A DNA stretch of 64,000 nt from positions 1-64,000 of the forward strand of contig JAJPJB010000084.1 of NCBI GenBank assembly GCA_021324465.1. Reading direction: 5' to 3'. The stretch comes from Hyphomicrobiaceae bacterium. GTDB lineage: Bacteria > Pseudomonadota > Alphaproteobacteria > Rhizobiales > Xanthobacteraceae. The position numbers were made by a program, and so were the translations under genes. This document shows positions 1 through 9,041 of this stretch, piece after piece (the first letter of the stretch is position 1; each line of letters starts with the position of its first letter). The notes under the pieces were generated by a model that had not been told where the DNA came from, did not search any database, and saw only the letters and a program-made list of their open reading frames with translations.

Positions 1-192
1 TCCAAGGCCGCCTATGCCAAGGCGCTCGCCGGCGCGCGAATGGGCCCGATCACGACCGAGATCCTCGACGCGCCGCCGTTCTACTTCGCCGAGGACTACC
101 ACCAGCAATATCTCGCCAAGAACCCGCACGGCTATTGCGGACTTGGCGGCACCGGCGTGAGCTGCCCGATCGGAACGGGCGTCGCGGCGTAG
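1..192 (+). CDS. msrA: Peptide-methionine (S)-S-oxide reductase MsrA, C-terminal part
   Basis: The window opens inside this gene; the last 63 codons and the TAG stop are present. MsrA reduces methionine-S-sulfoxide in proteins and free methionine using thioredoxin, repairing oxidative damage in the cytoplasm. The visible part carries the family's conserved EDYHQQYL stretch of the substrate pocket (residues 31-38 of the fragment) and a C-terminal tail [13 protein letters not shown] with two cysteines that fit the resolving cysteines of the thioredoxin-recycled subtype. The catalytic GCFW motif lies outside the window. The gene ends about 210 bp before the next one. Confidence 0.93.
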   Translation, partial: SKAAYAKALAGARMGPITTEILDAPPFYFAEDYHQQYLAKNPHGYCGLGGTGVSCPIGTGVAA

Positions 193-221
193 TCGCCAGT
201 AACGCGCTTTCCCTTTACGGT

Positions 222-327
222 CCGTCGTCCTGGGTGTTCGGCGCGAAGCGCCGAGCCGCGAAAGGCGCAACGGCCGGAGAGTCTTCGGCTTCGTCCTGTC
301 GCTTCGCTCGCACCTCGGGATGACGGA
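222..327. repeat. Degenerate palindromic intergenic repeat
   Basis: The ends are imperfect inverted copies: the left end reads ccgtcgtcctgggtg and the right end cacctcgggatgacgg, whose complement is ccgtcatcccgaggtg. An internal GGCGC-gaa-GCGCC hairpin sits just inside the left end. Many Hyphomicrobiales genomes carry multicopy intergenic elements of this type (starting roughly GTCATCCTGAGG). Membership of such a family is inference from memory of those elements; only one copy was seen here. Confidence 0.45.
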
Positions 328-401
328 CGAACGGCCTGAAAGCCGCTTCAACTGAAAACGAACGTGTTCTAAGACTTCCCGACTGCGAGCATGGAGGCAC
401 C

Positions 402-923
402 ATGGCCTGGCCCGACGGACGTTACACCCAGGCGGCGATCTTCTTCAGCCGCTGGCTGCTGGCGCCGTTTCTGCTCGGCCTGTTGGTCTGCATGGTGCTT
501 CTGATGTACCGGTTCTTTGCCGACCTGATCGATCTCACCGTCCAGGTGCACAGCACGAACTGGCACGATCTGGTCACCAGCATCCTCAACCTGGTCGATC
601 TCGCGCTCACCGCCAATCTGATCCTGATCGTGATTTTCTCGAGCTACGAGAATTTCATTCGCCGCATCGTAGCGGCCGATCATCCGGATTGGCCGGAGGG
701 GCTGACGCAAGTCGATTTCGGCGCGCTGAAGCAGAAGCTGCTCGGCTCCGTAGTCGGTATCGCCGCGGTCGATGCGCTCGCCTGGTATTTCGATCTGGAG
801 AAGCAGCTCGACACCTCGAAGCTGATCTGGGTGCTCGGCTTCCCGATCGTGTTCGCGCTGGTGATGCTGATCCTGGCGATCGCCGATTGGCTGAGCGACA
901 ATCGCAAAGCGCGGGCGAAATAG
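402..923 (+). CDS. YqhA / UPF0114 family membrane protein
   Basis: This 173-residue protein belongs by sequence pattern to the YqhA (UPF0114, TIGR00645-type) family of inner-membrane proteins of unknown function. Hydrophobic segments lie at about residues 15-37, 55-80, 110-128 and 142-163. The family-like stretch [10 protein letters not shown] follows the second segment. A GGAGG ribosome site lies just before the ATG. It stands alone between msrA and a polysaccharide export gene, both on the same strand, with gaps of about 200 bp, so it is probably its own transcription unit. No catalytic residues can be named. Confidence 0.85.
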   Translation: MAWPDGRYTQAAIFFSRWLLAPFLLGLLVCMVLLMYRFFADLIDLTVQVHSTNWHDLVTSILNLVDLALTANLILIVIFSSYENFIRRIVAADHPDWPEGLTQVDFGALKQKLLGSVVGIAAVDALAWYFDLEKQLDTSKLIWVLGFPIVFALVMLILAIADWLSDNRKARAK

Positions 924-1069
924 GCCGGCCATTCGCAAGCGAGCATGACCCGCAACAGCGCCTGGACCCGTCTCCCGAGGGGCAAGCGAAAGCGAGCCTC
1001 GAACGATGGCGGGCCGCGGCGCAGGGGCTTCTTGCCGCTCCGTCGTCCCGTCGCCCTGGTGAGGGTTTG

Positions 1070-1077
1070 TTAACCAT
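1070..1077 (+). promoter_or_regulatory. TTAACCAT element upstream of polysaccharide export gene
   Basis: TTAACCAT matches a half-site form of the alphaproteobacterial CtrA motif. A second TTAA follows after 12 bases rather than the canonical 7, so this is weak. It lies 44 bases before the start codon of the following gene, a plausible promoter position. Confidence 0.25.
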
Positions 1078-1120
1078 AACCGGCGTTAATCTGACCTGAC
1101 TTTGGCTCGAACGGGGTCGG

Positions 1121-1921
1121 ATGACGCGTATGCGGGTCACCCGCTTGCTTCTGCTGTTCTTCGCCGTGGCGCTAGCGGCAGGAGGATGCGCGCAGCAGCC
1201 GCGCGCCCGCTATGCGGCACCGGCGCCCGCCCCGCAAGGCATCGACAACGTTGTCTACGGCTCGCCGGCAGCCGCAGCGTCCGCTTACCGGGTCAGCCCG
1301 GCCTATCCAACGCCGGCTAACGCCGCAGCGCCGGCACCGGCTTACGGGCCGGCGGTCACTGCGGCGGTGGTGCGGCCGACCGCTGCCGCCATGGTGACGC
1401 CGGCAGCGGCCGTCGCCGCTCCGACGGCGGTACCGGCCGCCTACAGCGCCCCGTTCCGGCAAGGCGGCTACGCGCTCGATTCGGGCGATCGCCTGCGCGT
1501 CGTGGTATTCGGCCAGGACGGCTTGACCAACTCCTACATCGTCGATGCCAGCGGCCATATCGACATGCCGCTTATCGGCACCGTGCTGGCGCGCGGCCTG
1601 ACCACCGATCAGCTCTCCGCACGGATCGCCGAACAATTACGGCAGGGCTTCATCCGCGAGCCGCATGTTGCGGTCGAGATCGAGGCCTATCGGCCGTTCT
1701 TCATCCTCGGCGAGGTTACGCAGCCCGGCCAATATCCCTATGTCGCCAATATGACGGTCGAGACGGCAGTGGCGATCGCCGGCGGCTTCAGCCCGCGCGG
1801 CTATCGCAAGAGCGTCATCATCAGCCGCAATTTCGGCGGGCAGACCTATCGCTTCGAAGTGCCGATAACCTACCCGATCTGCCCGGGGGATACCGTGCAG
1901 GTGCAGGAGCGCTGGTTCTGA
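1121..1921 (+). CDS. Outer-membrane polysaccharide export lipoprotein (Wza/ExoF-like)
   Basis: The 266-residue protein starts with a signal sequence ending in a lipobox (LAAGGC, lipidated Cys23). An Ala/Pro-rich linker follows to about residue 115. A polysaccharide-export domain runs from about 118 to 190 (SGDRLRVVVFGQDG), then an SLBB-type domain (FFILGEVTQPGQYPY). Such proteins form the outer-membrane exit pore for capsule or exopolysaccharide together with a Wzc-like co-polymerase. No co-polymerase or polymerase lies nearby, so its polymer is unknown. It is shorter than Wza (about 380 residues), with one SLBB domain. A second ATG three codons on could be the true start. Confidence 0.88.
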   Translation: MTRMRVTRLLLLFFAVALAAGGCAQQPRARYAAPAPAPQGIDNVVYGSPAAAASAYRVSPAYPTPANAAAPAPAYGPAVTAAVVRPTAAAMVTPAAAVAAPTAVPAAYSAPFRQGGYALDSGDRLRVVVFGQDGLTNSYIVDASGHIDMPLIGTVLARGLTTDQLSARIAEQLRQGFIREPHVAVEIEAYRPFFILGEVTQPGQYPYVANMTVETAVAIAGGFSPRGYRKSVIISRNFGGQTYRFEVPITYPICPGDTVQVQERWF

Positions 1922-2059
1922 AAATTGCCTTGCGTTTCCCGGCCGCAGCGCGGCATGCAATGCTGCGCGGCTGACCGGGGATCGTTGCAAACTCAGATTT
2001 TGCGAAGCTTCCCGGATCGGCGGTGCATGATTGCGTGCCGCACCGCCTCGGGAAACCGA

Positions 2060-2728
2060 TCACTTCACGTGCTTGGCCAGAAACGGCATCGCCCGCGACC
2101 AGGCGAGCTTGGCTGCGGCTTCGTTGTAGCTGCCGCGCTCGTCGCAATGAAAGCCGTGCTGCGCATCCGGATAGACATAGATTTCGCAGTCGCCGCCGCG
2201 TTTTTGTTTGATGAGCTCGACATCGCTCATCGGGATCGAGGCGTCCTTCTCGCCGAAATGCATCTGCGTCGGAATCTTCGGCTTCTTGTCGGCATTCTTG
2301 GCGATCTGGCCGCCGTAATAGCAGACCGCGGCGGACAGGCCGTTGAGATCGCAGGCGGCCAGGAAGGAAACGGTGCCGCCCATGCAGAAGCCCATGATGC
2401 CGACCGGACCGCCCTTTTTCAGCTCGTCGATCGCCGCCTGCACGTCGCGCAGCATCGCGCCCCAATCCGGATTGGCGACAAATTTGCGCGCATTGGCGAT
2501 CTCGTCCGGGGAATAGCCGGACTCGAAATTGGGCTGCTGGCGGTCGAACACCGCGGGCGCGACCGCCGCATAGCCTTCGCCGGCGAGCCGGTCGCATACC
2601 GCACGAATGTGATGATTGACGCCAAAAATCTCCTGGATGACGACGACGCCGCCCTTGCGCGCGCCGGCCGGGTCGGCCCGATAGGCTCCGAGCTTGAAAT
2701 TATCGGACGAGGTCAAAGTAAAGTGCAT
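2060..2728 (-). CDS. Dienelactone hydrolase family protein
   Basis: An alpha/beta hydrolase of 222 residues. The classical Cys-Asp-His triad of dienelactone hydrolase is visible: nucleophile Cys115 in GFCMGG, Asp162 in FGEKDASIP and His191 in DAQHGF. The family hydrolyses lactones such as the chlorocatechol-pathway dienelactone, but genomic paralogues often have other or unknown substrates, and no aromatic-degradation genes lie nearby. The start is placed at the ATG preceded by AGGAGG; the open frame extends 24 codons further upstream without family similarity. Confidence 0.9.
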   Translation of the reverse strand: MHFTLTSSDNFKLGAYRADPAGARKGGVVVIQEIFGVNHHIRAVCDRLAGEGYAAVAPAVFDRQQPNFESGYSPDEIANARKFVANPDWGAMLRDVQAAIDELKKGGPVGIMGFCMGGTVSFLAACDLNGLSAAVCYYGGQIAKNADKKPKIPTQMHFGEKDASIPMSDVELIKQKRGGDCEIYVYPDAQHGFHCDERGSYNEAAAKLAWSRAMPFLAKHVK

Positions 2729-2860
2729 ACCCAAGGCGATCCTCCTGTGACTTGAAACAAACGATCCCGCAGCAGCCGGCCAGCGCCGCCGCCGGCGCAA
2801 GATACAATGTCGCTGATGTCGGTTAAATGGCGTGTGCCTACGATTGTAGATCGGGTAACC

Positions 2861-4429
2861 TCACCGCGCGACGACGATGAAATCCGTGCCCTCGCCGGTC
2901 TCGGAGCCGAGGCCTTGATCCGAAATGATCAGCGAAGAGCCGGGCACAATCATTTGCGAGATCGCGTCAACCGCGTCCTGCGGAATGGTGATGCGGGCGA
3001 GCGCCTGCTGCGGCGTCGAGGGCGGCGGTAGATCGCCGGCCTCCTGCGCTTCATTGTGCCGCTTGCGCCTGGAGCGCCGCGCGTATCGATCGTCTTCCTC
3101 ATCGCGCATGATGCGCAGCGATCTTGCGGGCCGCGCCGCCTCGCCTGGCAGCGACACCACAGTCCAGCGAAACGTCTTGTTGTCGGGCAGATATTCCATC
3201 GCGGTGAACACGTGCGTGCCGAGCGGCTGGTCCGGATTGTCGATCGTCACCGGCGCCTCATAAACCGGCTCGAAATTCTGCCGCACATAAATTTTCTTGT
3301 CCCGGCGGCTGATGAAAATCGCGATCGGCGATCTTTTTGCCGCCGGCGCTTTGGCGCTGTCAGCCGGCGCGGCTGCGGGCGCCGAAGTCGCCTCCGGTGT
3401 CGCAATGACGGGGATCGGCTGGGCCGTCGCTTCGGCTTTCTCCGGATCGGATTTTGCCGGCGCGGCTGCATCGGTCTTCGCCGGCTGTTGTGCCGCAACG
3501 TCGGTGAAATACGTCCCGGAATTGCCGTTGCTGCCGCGCAGGCCCAAGGCCGCGGTCTTCCCCGCGGCGTCGGAAGAAGCGGCATCGGGCGCCTTGTCCG
3601 CGGCGCCCTGCGCGGCCCTTGCAGCATCGACCGCGGCGGGCGCAGCGGTGGGAGCCTGATCCTTATGCACGAACAGATGCGGGTCGGCGAAATCAACCGG
3701 CTTGAGCTCGCCATTCGCAATGATCACCCGCGCGCCGATCTTGGTCAGCTTGTAAAGCCTGACCGCAAAATCGTGCGGCATGCGGATGCAGCCGTGCGAA
3801 GCGCGATGGCCGATATTCTCGCCTTCGTGGAGCGCGACGCCCGACCAGGTGATGCGCTGCATGAAGGGCATCGGCGCGTTGCTGTAGAGATTGGAACGAT
3901 GGAAGACCTGCTTCTGGATGACACTGAAGACGCCGAGCGGCGTCGGCAGGCTTGGCACGCCGGTCGCGATCGAGGTGTCGGCGACATGGACCCCGTCGCT
4001 GTAGAGATGCAGCTTCTGCTGATTGATCGAGATGATGATGGTCAGCGGGCCTTTTGGAATGTCGCCGAACGGCTCTTTGCCGGCGGTATCGAGCTGCTTT
4101 CTTTCCTTCTCACGATGCTCCGTCTTGTGATGGAAATAATAATGATACGGCACCCAATAGGGCGACCAATATTGGGCATGCGCCGGCGCGACGCCGAGCG
4201 CCAAGCTCGGCGCCACCACCATGCCGATGGCCGACGCACCGAGCATCAATCTGGCAGGCCACCAGACGACGGGCGCGCCGCGGTGCGAGCTATATGCGGT
4301 GCTCAACGCGATCCCCCGAACTGCCGGCATAACACCAAAGGCAGACGACACCGGCCAATGACTGTAACGGACGCGAGCGCTCCTTTCCACATAACGATGA
4401 ATGGTTGAAGGAGTTTTGACAATCGGCAC
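2861..4429 (-). CDS. L,D-transpeptidase (YkuD) with a second, catalytically empty YkuD-like half
   Basis: A secreted peptidoglycan cross-linking enzyme. With the longest start it has 522 residues; a hydrophobic signal segment ending in AHAQ at about residue 86 suggests the real start is nearer residue 34 (position 4330) or 62 (4246), neither with a strong ribosome site. The YkuD domain covers about 128-245 with catalytic HEGENIGHRASHGCIRMP (His201, His212, Cys214, Arg216). An Ala/Pro/Lys-rich linker follows. Residues about 367-430 repeat the first strands of the YkuD fold (PLGTHVFTA) but lack any SHGC motif. It is transcribed alone. Confidence 0.88.
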   Translation of the reverse strand: MPIVKTPSTIHRYVERSARVRYSHWPVSSAFGVMPAVRGIALSTAYSSHRGAPVVWWPARLMLGASAIGMVVAPSLALGVAPAHAQYWSPYWVPYHYYFHHKTEHREKERKQLDTAGKEPFGDIPKGPLTIIISINQQKLHLYSDGVHVADTSIATGVPSLPTPLGVFSVIQKQVFHRSNLYSNAPMPFMQRITWSGVALHEGENIGHRASHGCIRMPHDFAVRLYKLTKIGARVIIANGELKPVDFADPHLFVHKDQAPTAAPAAVDAARAAQGAADKAPDAASSDAAGKTAALGLRGSNGNSGTYFTDVAAQQPAKTDAAAPAKSDPEKAEATAQPIPVIATPEATSAPAAAPADSAKAPAAKRSPIAIFISRRDKKIYVRQNFEPVYEAPVTIDNPDQPLGTHVFTAMEYLPDNKTFRWTVVSLPGEAARPARSLRIMRDEEDDRYARRSRRKRHNEAQEAGDLPPPSTPQQALARITIPQDAVDAISQMIVPGSSLIISDQGLGSETGEGTDFIVVAR

Positions 4430-4486
4430 GGCACGAGCGCGGTTCGTTGCGACGGCCGCGGTTCGGCCTCGACCTCTCTCCGCCGC

Positions 4487-5500
4487 CTAAGTCCTTGGGA
4501 CAAGAGAAAAAGCCCGCGCCAGCAATTCATAGGAATGGCGGCGCGCGCCATGATCATAAACCATCGTGGTGATCATAAGTTCGTCCGCCTGGGTCGCCTC
4601 GCGCAGGCCGAGCAGGCGTTCCTTCACGCGTTCGATACTGCCGACCACGAGCCGGCTGCGCTGGCGGGCAATGCGCTCGCGGTCGATTGGCGTATAGTCA
4701 TAAGCGGCCGCTTCCTCGGGCGATGCGAGCGGCAGATATTCGCCCTTGGCCCGGCGCGCATAATGCAGGTCGGCGCTCCCTGCAATGCGTTCGGCCTCGG
4801 CATCGGTGTCGGCCGCGATCACCGCCGTGCCGAGTATTGCGTAGGGCGTGGCGAGCGCCGGCGACGGCTTGAAATGCTCGCGATAGCTCAGCATGGCGCT
4901 CCTCGCATCGTAATCGGCAAAATGATGCGCAAAGGCGAAGCCGAGGCCGACGGCGGCGGCGAGCTCCGCGCTGTAACCGCTTGAACCAAGCAGCCAGATC
5001 GGCGGCAGCGCCACATCGGTTGGCACGGCACGCACTTTGCGAAACGGATGGCCCTCCGGAAAGCCGCCGCCCTCGAGCAGCAACAATTCCTGAAAGCGCT
5101 CGAGAAAGTCATCGCCCTCCCGCGGATCCTGCCGCGCGCGCAACGCATAGGAGGTGACCGGATCAGTGCCCGGTGCGCGGCCGAGCCCGAGGTCGATACG
5201 GCCCGGATACAGCGCCTCCAGCACTTTGAACCGCTCCGCGACCATCAACGGCGCATGATTCGGCAGCATCACGCCGCCCGAGCCGACACGGATATGCGAT
5301 GTCACCGCCGCGATCTGCCCGATCATGATCTCGGGCGCCGAACTGCCGACATTGGCGAGGTTGTGGTGCTCGGCCACCCAGTAGCGGGTGTAACCGAGCC
5401 GATCGGCAAGGCGCGCCAGATCAAGCGAATTGCGCAACGCAACCGAGCCAGGCGTGGCCGTGGTGACGGGCGACAGATCAAGGATGGAAAGCGGGATCAC
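4487..5500 (-). CDS. LLM-class (luciferase-like) flavin-dependent oxidoreductase
   Basis: A 337-residue TIM-barrel monooxygenase-like protein of the bacterial luciferase superfamily, closest in pattern to the MsnO8 subgroup. Diagnostic stretches are SILDLSPV at the N-terminus, RYWVAEHHN at about residues 39-47 and the flavin-site strand RIDLGLGRAPGTDP. Members use reduced FMN or F420 to oxidise small molecules. The substrate is unknown and no partner flavin reductase is adjacent. It ends 57 bases from the upstream end of the preceding transpeptidase frame, so the two could be co-transcribed. Confidence 0.88.
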   Translation of the reverse strand: MIPLSILDLSPVTTATPGSVALRNSLDLARLADRLGYTRYWVAEHHNLANVGSSAPEIMIGQIAAVTSHIRVGSGGVMLPNHAPLMVAERFKVLEALYPGRIDLGLGRAPGTDPVTSYALRARQDPREGDDFLERFQELLLLEGGGFPEGHPFRKVRAVPTDVALPPIWLLGSSGYSAELAAAVGLGFAFAHHFADYDARSAMLSYREHFKPSPALATPYAILGTAVIAADTDAEAERIAGSADLHYARRAKGEYLPLASPEEAAAYDYTPIDRERIARQRSRLVVGSIERVKERLLGLREATQADELMITTMVYDHGARRHSYELLARAFSLVPRT

Positions 5501-5601
5501 GCGAGACTCTTGCTGCCTGGAGCGCCGGGCAGACTTATCAGCCTCGCACTGCGGCGCGCGTCAATGCCGTCGGCGGGCGTGCCGGCTATGCGCCGGTCAG
5601 T

Positions 5602-6807
5602 TCACCGGATCGTGGCGTCGGGAGAAGCAGCTTTTGTCGTGCGGCGCACTTTCCCGACCCTGGGCTTGGCCGTTGCATTGCGCGCCGTCGGCGTCGACTG
5701 AAATGTCGGCTGCGTGAAGTTGTTTGGTTGGACATAAAGGTTCGGCTGCACATAAGCGTTGACATTAGGCTGCAGCAAACCGGGCTCCATCAGGCCCGAA
5801 TTGGGATTGGTCACGAGCTGCAACGGCCTCGCCCGCGGCTTGCGCGCGGGACGGGGCTTGATCGCGACTCTGCGCGGCGTTTTGACCTTGCGCGACGCTT
5901 CCGCCCGGGGCTTCGGCGGAGCCGTGCTGGTGCTTGCGGGATTGTCGGCCTGGCGAGCGATCTGTTCGTCCCGTTGTATGTTCTGAATGTTCTGGACCGC
6001 CTCCAAGCCACTTGCCGGAGCCGACGGCGGCATCGCCGGCGGCGACGAGGCGGCAATCGCACCGGGCGCACCGCCTTTGCCGGCCTCGACCTTAGCCCCG
6101 CCCGCTTGCGGCACATCGTCCGCAGCAAGGGCGTCGGTGCCCACGTCAGTGGACGTTGCTTTTGCAGGAATCCGCGTCGTCTCAGGTGGCGGGTCCTGTT
6201 CCGTCCGAGGTGCGCTTTGCGTCGCTTCAGGTGCTGCGTTTCGGGTGACTTCAGGTGTCGCACCCTGCGTCGCTTCGAGTGCTGCGCTTGGCGCAGTTTC
6301 AGGTATCGCACTCGGCGTCGCACCGGGCGCTGCGCTCGGCGTCGTTTCGGGTATCGCATTTAGCGTCACTGGGGGCGCTGCCCTCGGCGTCGTTTCGGGC
6401 GTCGCGCTTTGCGGCGCATCAGGCTTTGGCGACGGCGGGACCGGCTCAGTTTGGCGATCCAAGGCTGCGGTCGTGTCGGCCCGTGAGCCGGGCTGCGGCG
6501 GGGATTGCAGCGCCGGCCCATGATCGGGTGCGACCGGCGTTATCTTTGCGCCGGACCCCGGTGCAGGTTTCACCTGAAAGCGCGTGCCGAATGGCGCCGG
6601 CCTGACGTCGCTCGGCGTCGATGCCTCTTCCAGCGCAAGCTGCAGCGGCGGTTTGCCCGTCGGCAACGCCGAGAACGGCTCGTGCGCGATGCTGAAGGCC
6701 GCGAACAGACCCATGAACAAGGTCATGCCGCAGACGACGGCAAGCAACGAAGCCGACATCGCCACGATCATCAATCGGACGCTGGGGAACATTCCACCTC
6801 GCAGCAC
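5602..6807 (-). CDS. Hypothetical membrane-anchored Pro/Ala/Thr-rich repeat protein
   Basis: Not recognised as a known family. The 401-residue protein has one N-terminal membrane segment (about residues 12-38), then a long low-complexity region. Residues about 120-215 consist of imperfect 8-10-residue units built on (E/G)(A/T)TPSAAP, also visible as DNA repeats between about 6180 and 6430. A Lys/Arg/Pro-rich section follows, and a tail near residue 350 repeats YVQPN. The likely topology is a short cytoplasmic end with an extended periplasmic or wall-spanning tail. Codon use resembles the neighbours, so it is probably a true gene. A start five codons downstream is possible. Confidence 0.6.
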   Translation of the reverse strand: MLRGGMFPSVRLMIVAMSASLLAVVCGMTLFMGLFAAFSIAHEPFSALPTGKPPLQLALEEASTPSDVRPAPFGTRFQVKPAPGSGAKITPVAPDHGPALQSPPQPGSRADTTAALDRQTEPVPPSPKPDAPQSATPETTPRAAPPVTLNAIPETTPSAAPGATPSAIPETAPSAALEATQGATPEVTRNAAPEATQSAPRTEQDPPPETTRIPAKATSTDVGTDALAADDVPQAGGAKVEAGKGGAPGAIAASSPPAMPPSAPASGLEAVQNIQNIQRDEQIARQADNPASTSTAPPKPRAEASRKVKTPRRVAIKPRPARKPRARPLQLVTNPNSGLMEPGLLQPNVNAYVQPNLYVQPNNFTQPTFQSTPTARNATAKPRVGKVRRTTKAASPDATIR

Positions 6808-7090
6808 GCCCGTGCGCTAATCCAAGGCGAAGCACGCGGCACTGGGCTCAGATCGTCGCGAGGGCGGATTCAGATCACCGCTTTTTATCCGTGCCACCGC
6901 GCCGACGTGATCAGCAGTCAGCAGCGCCCGGCCAGCGCGGCTTTGGACCCGCAGGTTGCAATCCCGACATTAGCTGAGTCGTTGAAAAATCAATCACAAA
7001 AATGATTCGCGCAACGGGCGGAAGCGACTTGCGCCACCCGTTGTGACAATCGTGCACCACCGTGATGGGGATAGAACGCCGCCTGCGGAT

Positions 7091-7984
7091 TCAGCGCGCG
7101 ACCGGCGCTTGCACAGCCGAGGCGCTGGTCTGCGCGCCCGGCAAGACGACCACGCGCGTGCCGACACTCACTCGGCTGTAGAGGTCCTCGACGTCTTCGT
7201 TGGTGAGCCGGATACAGCCCGAGGACACGAAGCTGCCGATGGTGGACGGCTGATTGGTGCCGTGAATGCGATAGAGCGTATTGCCCAGATACATGGCGCG
7301 GGCGCCGAGCGGATTGGTTTCACCGCCCGCCATGAAGCGCGGCAGATAGGGTTGGCGCTCGATCATTTCCTTTGGCGGAAACCAGTCCGGCCATTCCTTC
7401 ATGCGGCTGATGCGCTCGGTGCCGGACCACGTAAAGCCTTCGCGGCCGACGCCGATGCCGTAACGCAGCGCTTTGCCGTTGCCGAGCACGAGGTAGAGGT
7501 AGGTGTGCGGCGTATCAATGATGATCGTTCCGGCGGGCTCAATTGTCGTATAGTCGACAATCTGGCGGCGGAACTGCGGCGGCAATTCCTTGGCCGGGCC
7601 CTGTTCGGGTTGCACGTCGGGCGGCAAGGCGGCGACGACCGTACCACCCTGCGGCTGCGCTTGCGGCGCGGGAGCCGCTTGGCTGCGGGTCGAGCCGGTG
7701 ACATCGGGGGCGCCGACGATGTCGGCAGGCGGCCGACCGTAGGCCTGCCCATTTTCCTCCACCGGCATCGGCTGCGGCGCATAGAGGCGGCCGTAGGCAT
7801 CCTCTTGCAGCGGGGTGCCGTCAGGGGCGCGATAGACCGGATGGCCGGCATAGGGTGGAGGCGGAGGCGGCGGGTAAGCTCCGGCGGGCACTGGATAATA
7901 TTGCGCGGCGGCACCGCCGAGCGCGCCGGCAAGGACCGAAGTCACAGTGGACAGAGCCACCATAGCGCAAAGTATGGGACGCAA
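7091..7984 (-). CDS. L,D-transpeptidase (ErfK/YbiS/YkuD family)
   Basis: Exported peptidoglycan L,D-transpeptidase. A signal peptide (LCAMVALSTVTSVLAGALGG) is followed by a Pro/Tyr-rich linker and a C-terminal YkuD domain with the catalytic motif IHGTNQPSTIGSFVSSGCIR, whose Cys attacks the diaminopimelate-linked donor stem. Such enzymes make 3-3 cross-links or attach proteins to the wall. The start is set at a TTG preceded by GGGGG, giving a 297-residue protein. The ATG at 8149 would add about 55 residues that look non-coding and would overlap the divergent gene. This is the second L,D-transpeptidase in 5 kb. Confidence 0.87.
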   Translation of the reverse strand: MRPILCAMVALSTVTSVLAGALGGAAAQYYPVPAGAYPPPPPPPYAGHPVYRAPDGTPLQEDAYGRLYAPQPMPVEENGQAYGRPPADIVGAPDVTGSTRSQAAPAPQAQPQGGTVVAALPPDVQPEQGPAKELPPQFRRQIVDYTTIEPAGTIIIDTPHTYLYLVLGNGKALRYGIGVGREGFTWSGTERISRMKEWPDWFPPKEMIERQPYLPRFMAGGETNPLGARAMYLGNTLYRIHGTNQPSTIGSFVSSGCIRLTNEDVEDLYSRVSVGTRVVVLPGAQTSASAVQAPVAR

Positions 7985-8245
7985 GACGAACCCCCGACCC
8001 CTCGTTCCTCGCCTGTTTTGCGCGCGACATTTGGCCAGAACAAGGCATAACGAGGAGGTCTCGGGCGCCAGTCCGGCCGCCGGCGGGCGAGTTCCGCCGC
8101 GATAGTGAACAGCTGGTGAAGGCTTGGCTTGTTTGGCCGCGCCGGACATGTGTTAATTGAGATGAGGCCCGGGAAAATGTCGGTCGTGACCCTTCTCTCC
8201 GTCCTGAGAGCGTCGCCGCGGCCGCTGGCTCGTGGGGGCAAGACC

Positions 8246-8695
8246 ATGGCGTGCATCTGTTCAGGACTGTCTCCGGCAACTGCTCTTTTTTCGGGCGCCG
8301 TCCTACTGGGCGCTTTCGGCCCGGCTCTCGCGCAGAGCCCGGAGATCGGTGAGCTCAAGGGCAAGATCTTCGACGCGAAAATGGCGCAGCAGACATTCTC
8401 ACGCGGCTTGCGTCACTGCGCCGAGCTCGACGGCTCGAATTTTTATCTGCAGCAGCGCGACCGCGTGCTCAATCTCGAAGAGTATCACCGCTCCTTGACC
8501 AGCCTTGCTGCGGCACACGTCTTCAACCCCGAAACCAAACGGCCGTGGAGCGAAGCGGACGCCGATGCGCGCTGGGAGCAGGTGAAGAAACAGGCGCTGA
8601 CCGACAAGGCCAATTGCGCCTTGGTGGCGAGCCTGCCCGAGCTCGAGAAGAAGCTCGACGCCTTGCAAGGCCAAGCTGCCACGCAAGGCAAGTGA
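8246..8695 (+). CDS. Hypothetical secreted protein
   Basis: Not assigned to a named family. It has 149 residues with a clear signal peptide (residues 1 to about 30, ending GPALAQS). The mature part is largely helical and charged, with two cysteines (CAEL and NCAL) that could form a disulfide. The start is placed at ATG 8246, where a purine-rich GGGGGCAAGA ribosome site precedes it and the signal peptide begins; the frame opens further upstream. It is divergent from the L,D-transpeptidase, so the two share a control region. Confidence 0.7.
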   Translation: MACICSGLSPATALFSGAVLLGAFGPALAQSPEIGELKGKIFDAKMAQQTFSRGLRHCAELDGSNFYLQQRDRVLNLEEYHRSLTSLAAAHVFNPETKRPWSEADADARWEQVKKQALTDKANCALVASLPELEKKLDALQGQAATQGK

Positions 8696-9041
8696 CGGCG
8701 CGCCGCCAGCGGGCCGTTGACCGGCGAACCTCTCTCCCCGCTCATGGAGCAGCGCGACGCTGTCCGTGCTAAAAATGCACGGAAGCGTCGATGAGTCGAT
8801 GTTGCGCTGACGCGGAGGCCTGCGTTGCAGTGCGCATCAAGCGCGTCGGGTCGTCGAATCAATTTGGCGCGGGCGGGCTGGTGACGCGAGCCGGGCCAGG
8901 AAATATCTTTGCACGCGAGTCTGTGGCGCGGCGGCGCAACTGCGAAGTAAGGGGCTTGCCGGCAGCCTTGATCCGCGGCCGGATGGACACAGATAATTGG
9001 GCGGCAGGCAGATAACGCGGACGAAACGAGGGACAAATCCG
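8696..9041. other. Intergenic region without recognised feature
   Basis: About 346 bases between the secreted protein gene and the HtrA-like gene. Open frames here are short with no ribosome sites or family patterns. No terminator with a T-tract, tRNA or clear promoter was seen. Confidence 0.5.

Noticed and set aside
1172-1636. Long minus-strand ORF inside the polysaccharide export gene
   Set aside because: Arg/Gly-rich shadow frame opposite a gene with a clear signal peptide and domain structure; typical of high-GC DNA.
3056-4408. 450-codon plus-strand ORF opposite the first L,D-transpeptidase
   Set aside because: Length comes from GC-rich antisense; the minus strand carries the catalytic YkuD motif, and the plus frame shows no domain.
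6180-6430. Regular DNA repeats as a possible CRISPR array
   Set aside because: Units are short, in frame with Thr/Pro/Ala codons and without unique spacers; they are coding repeats.
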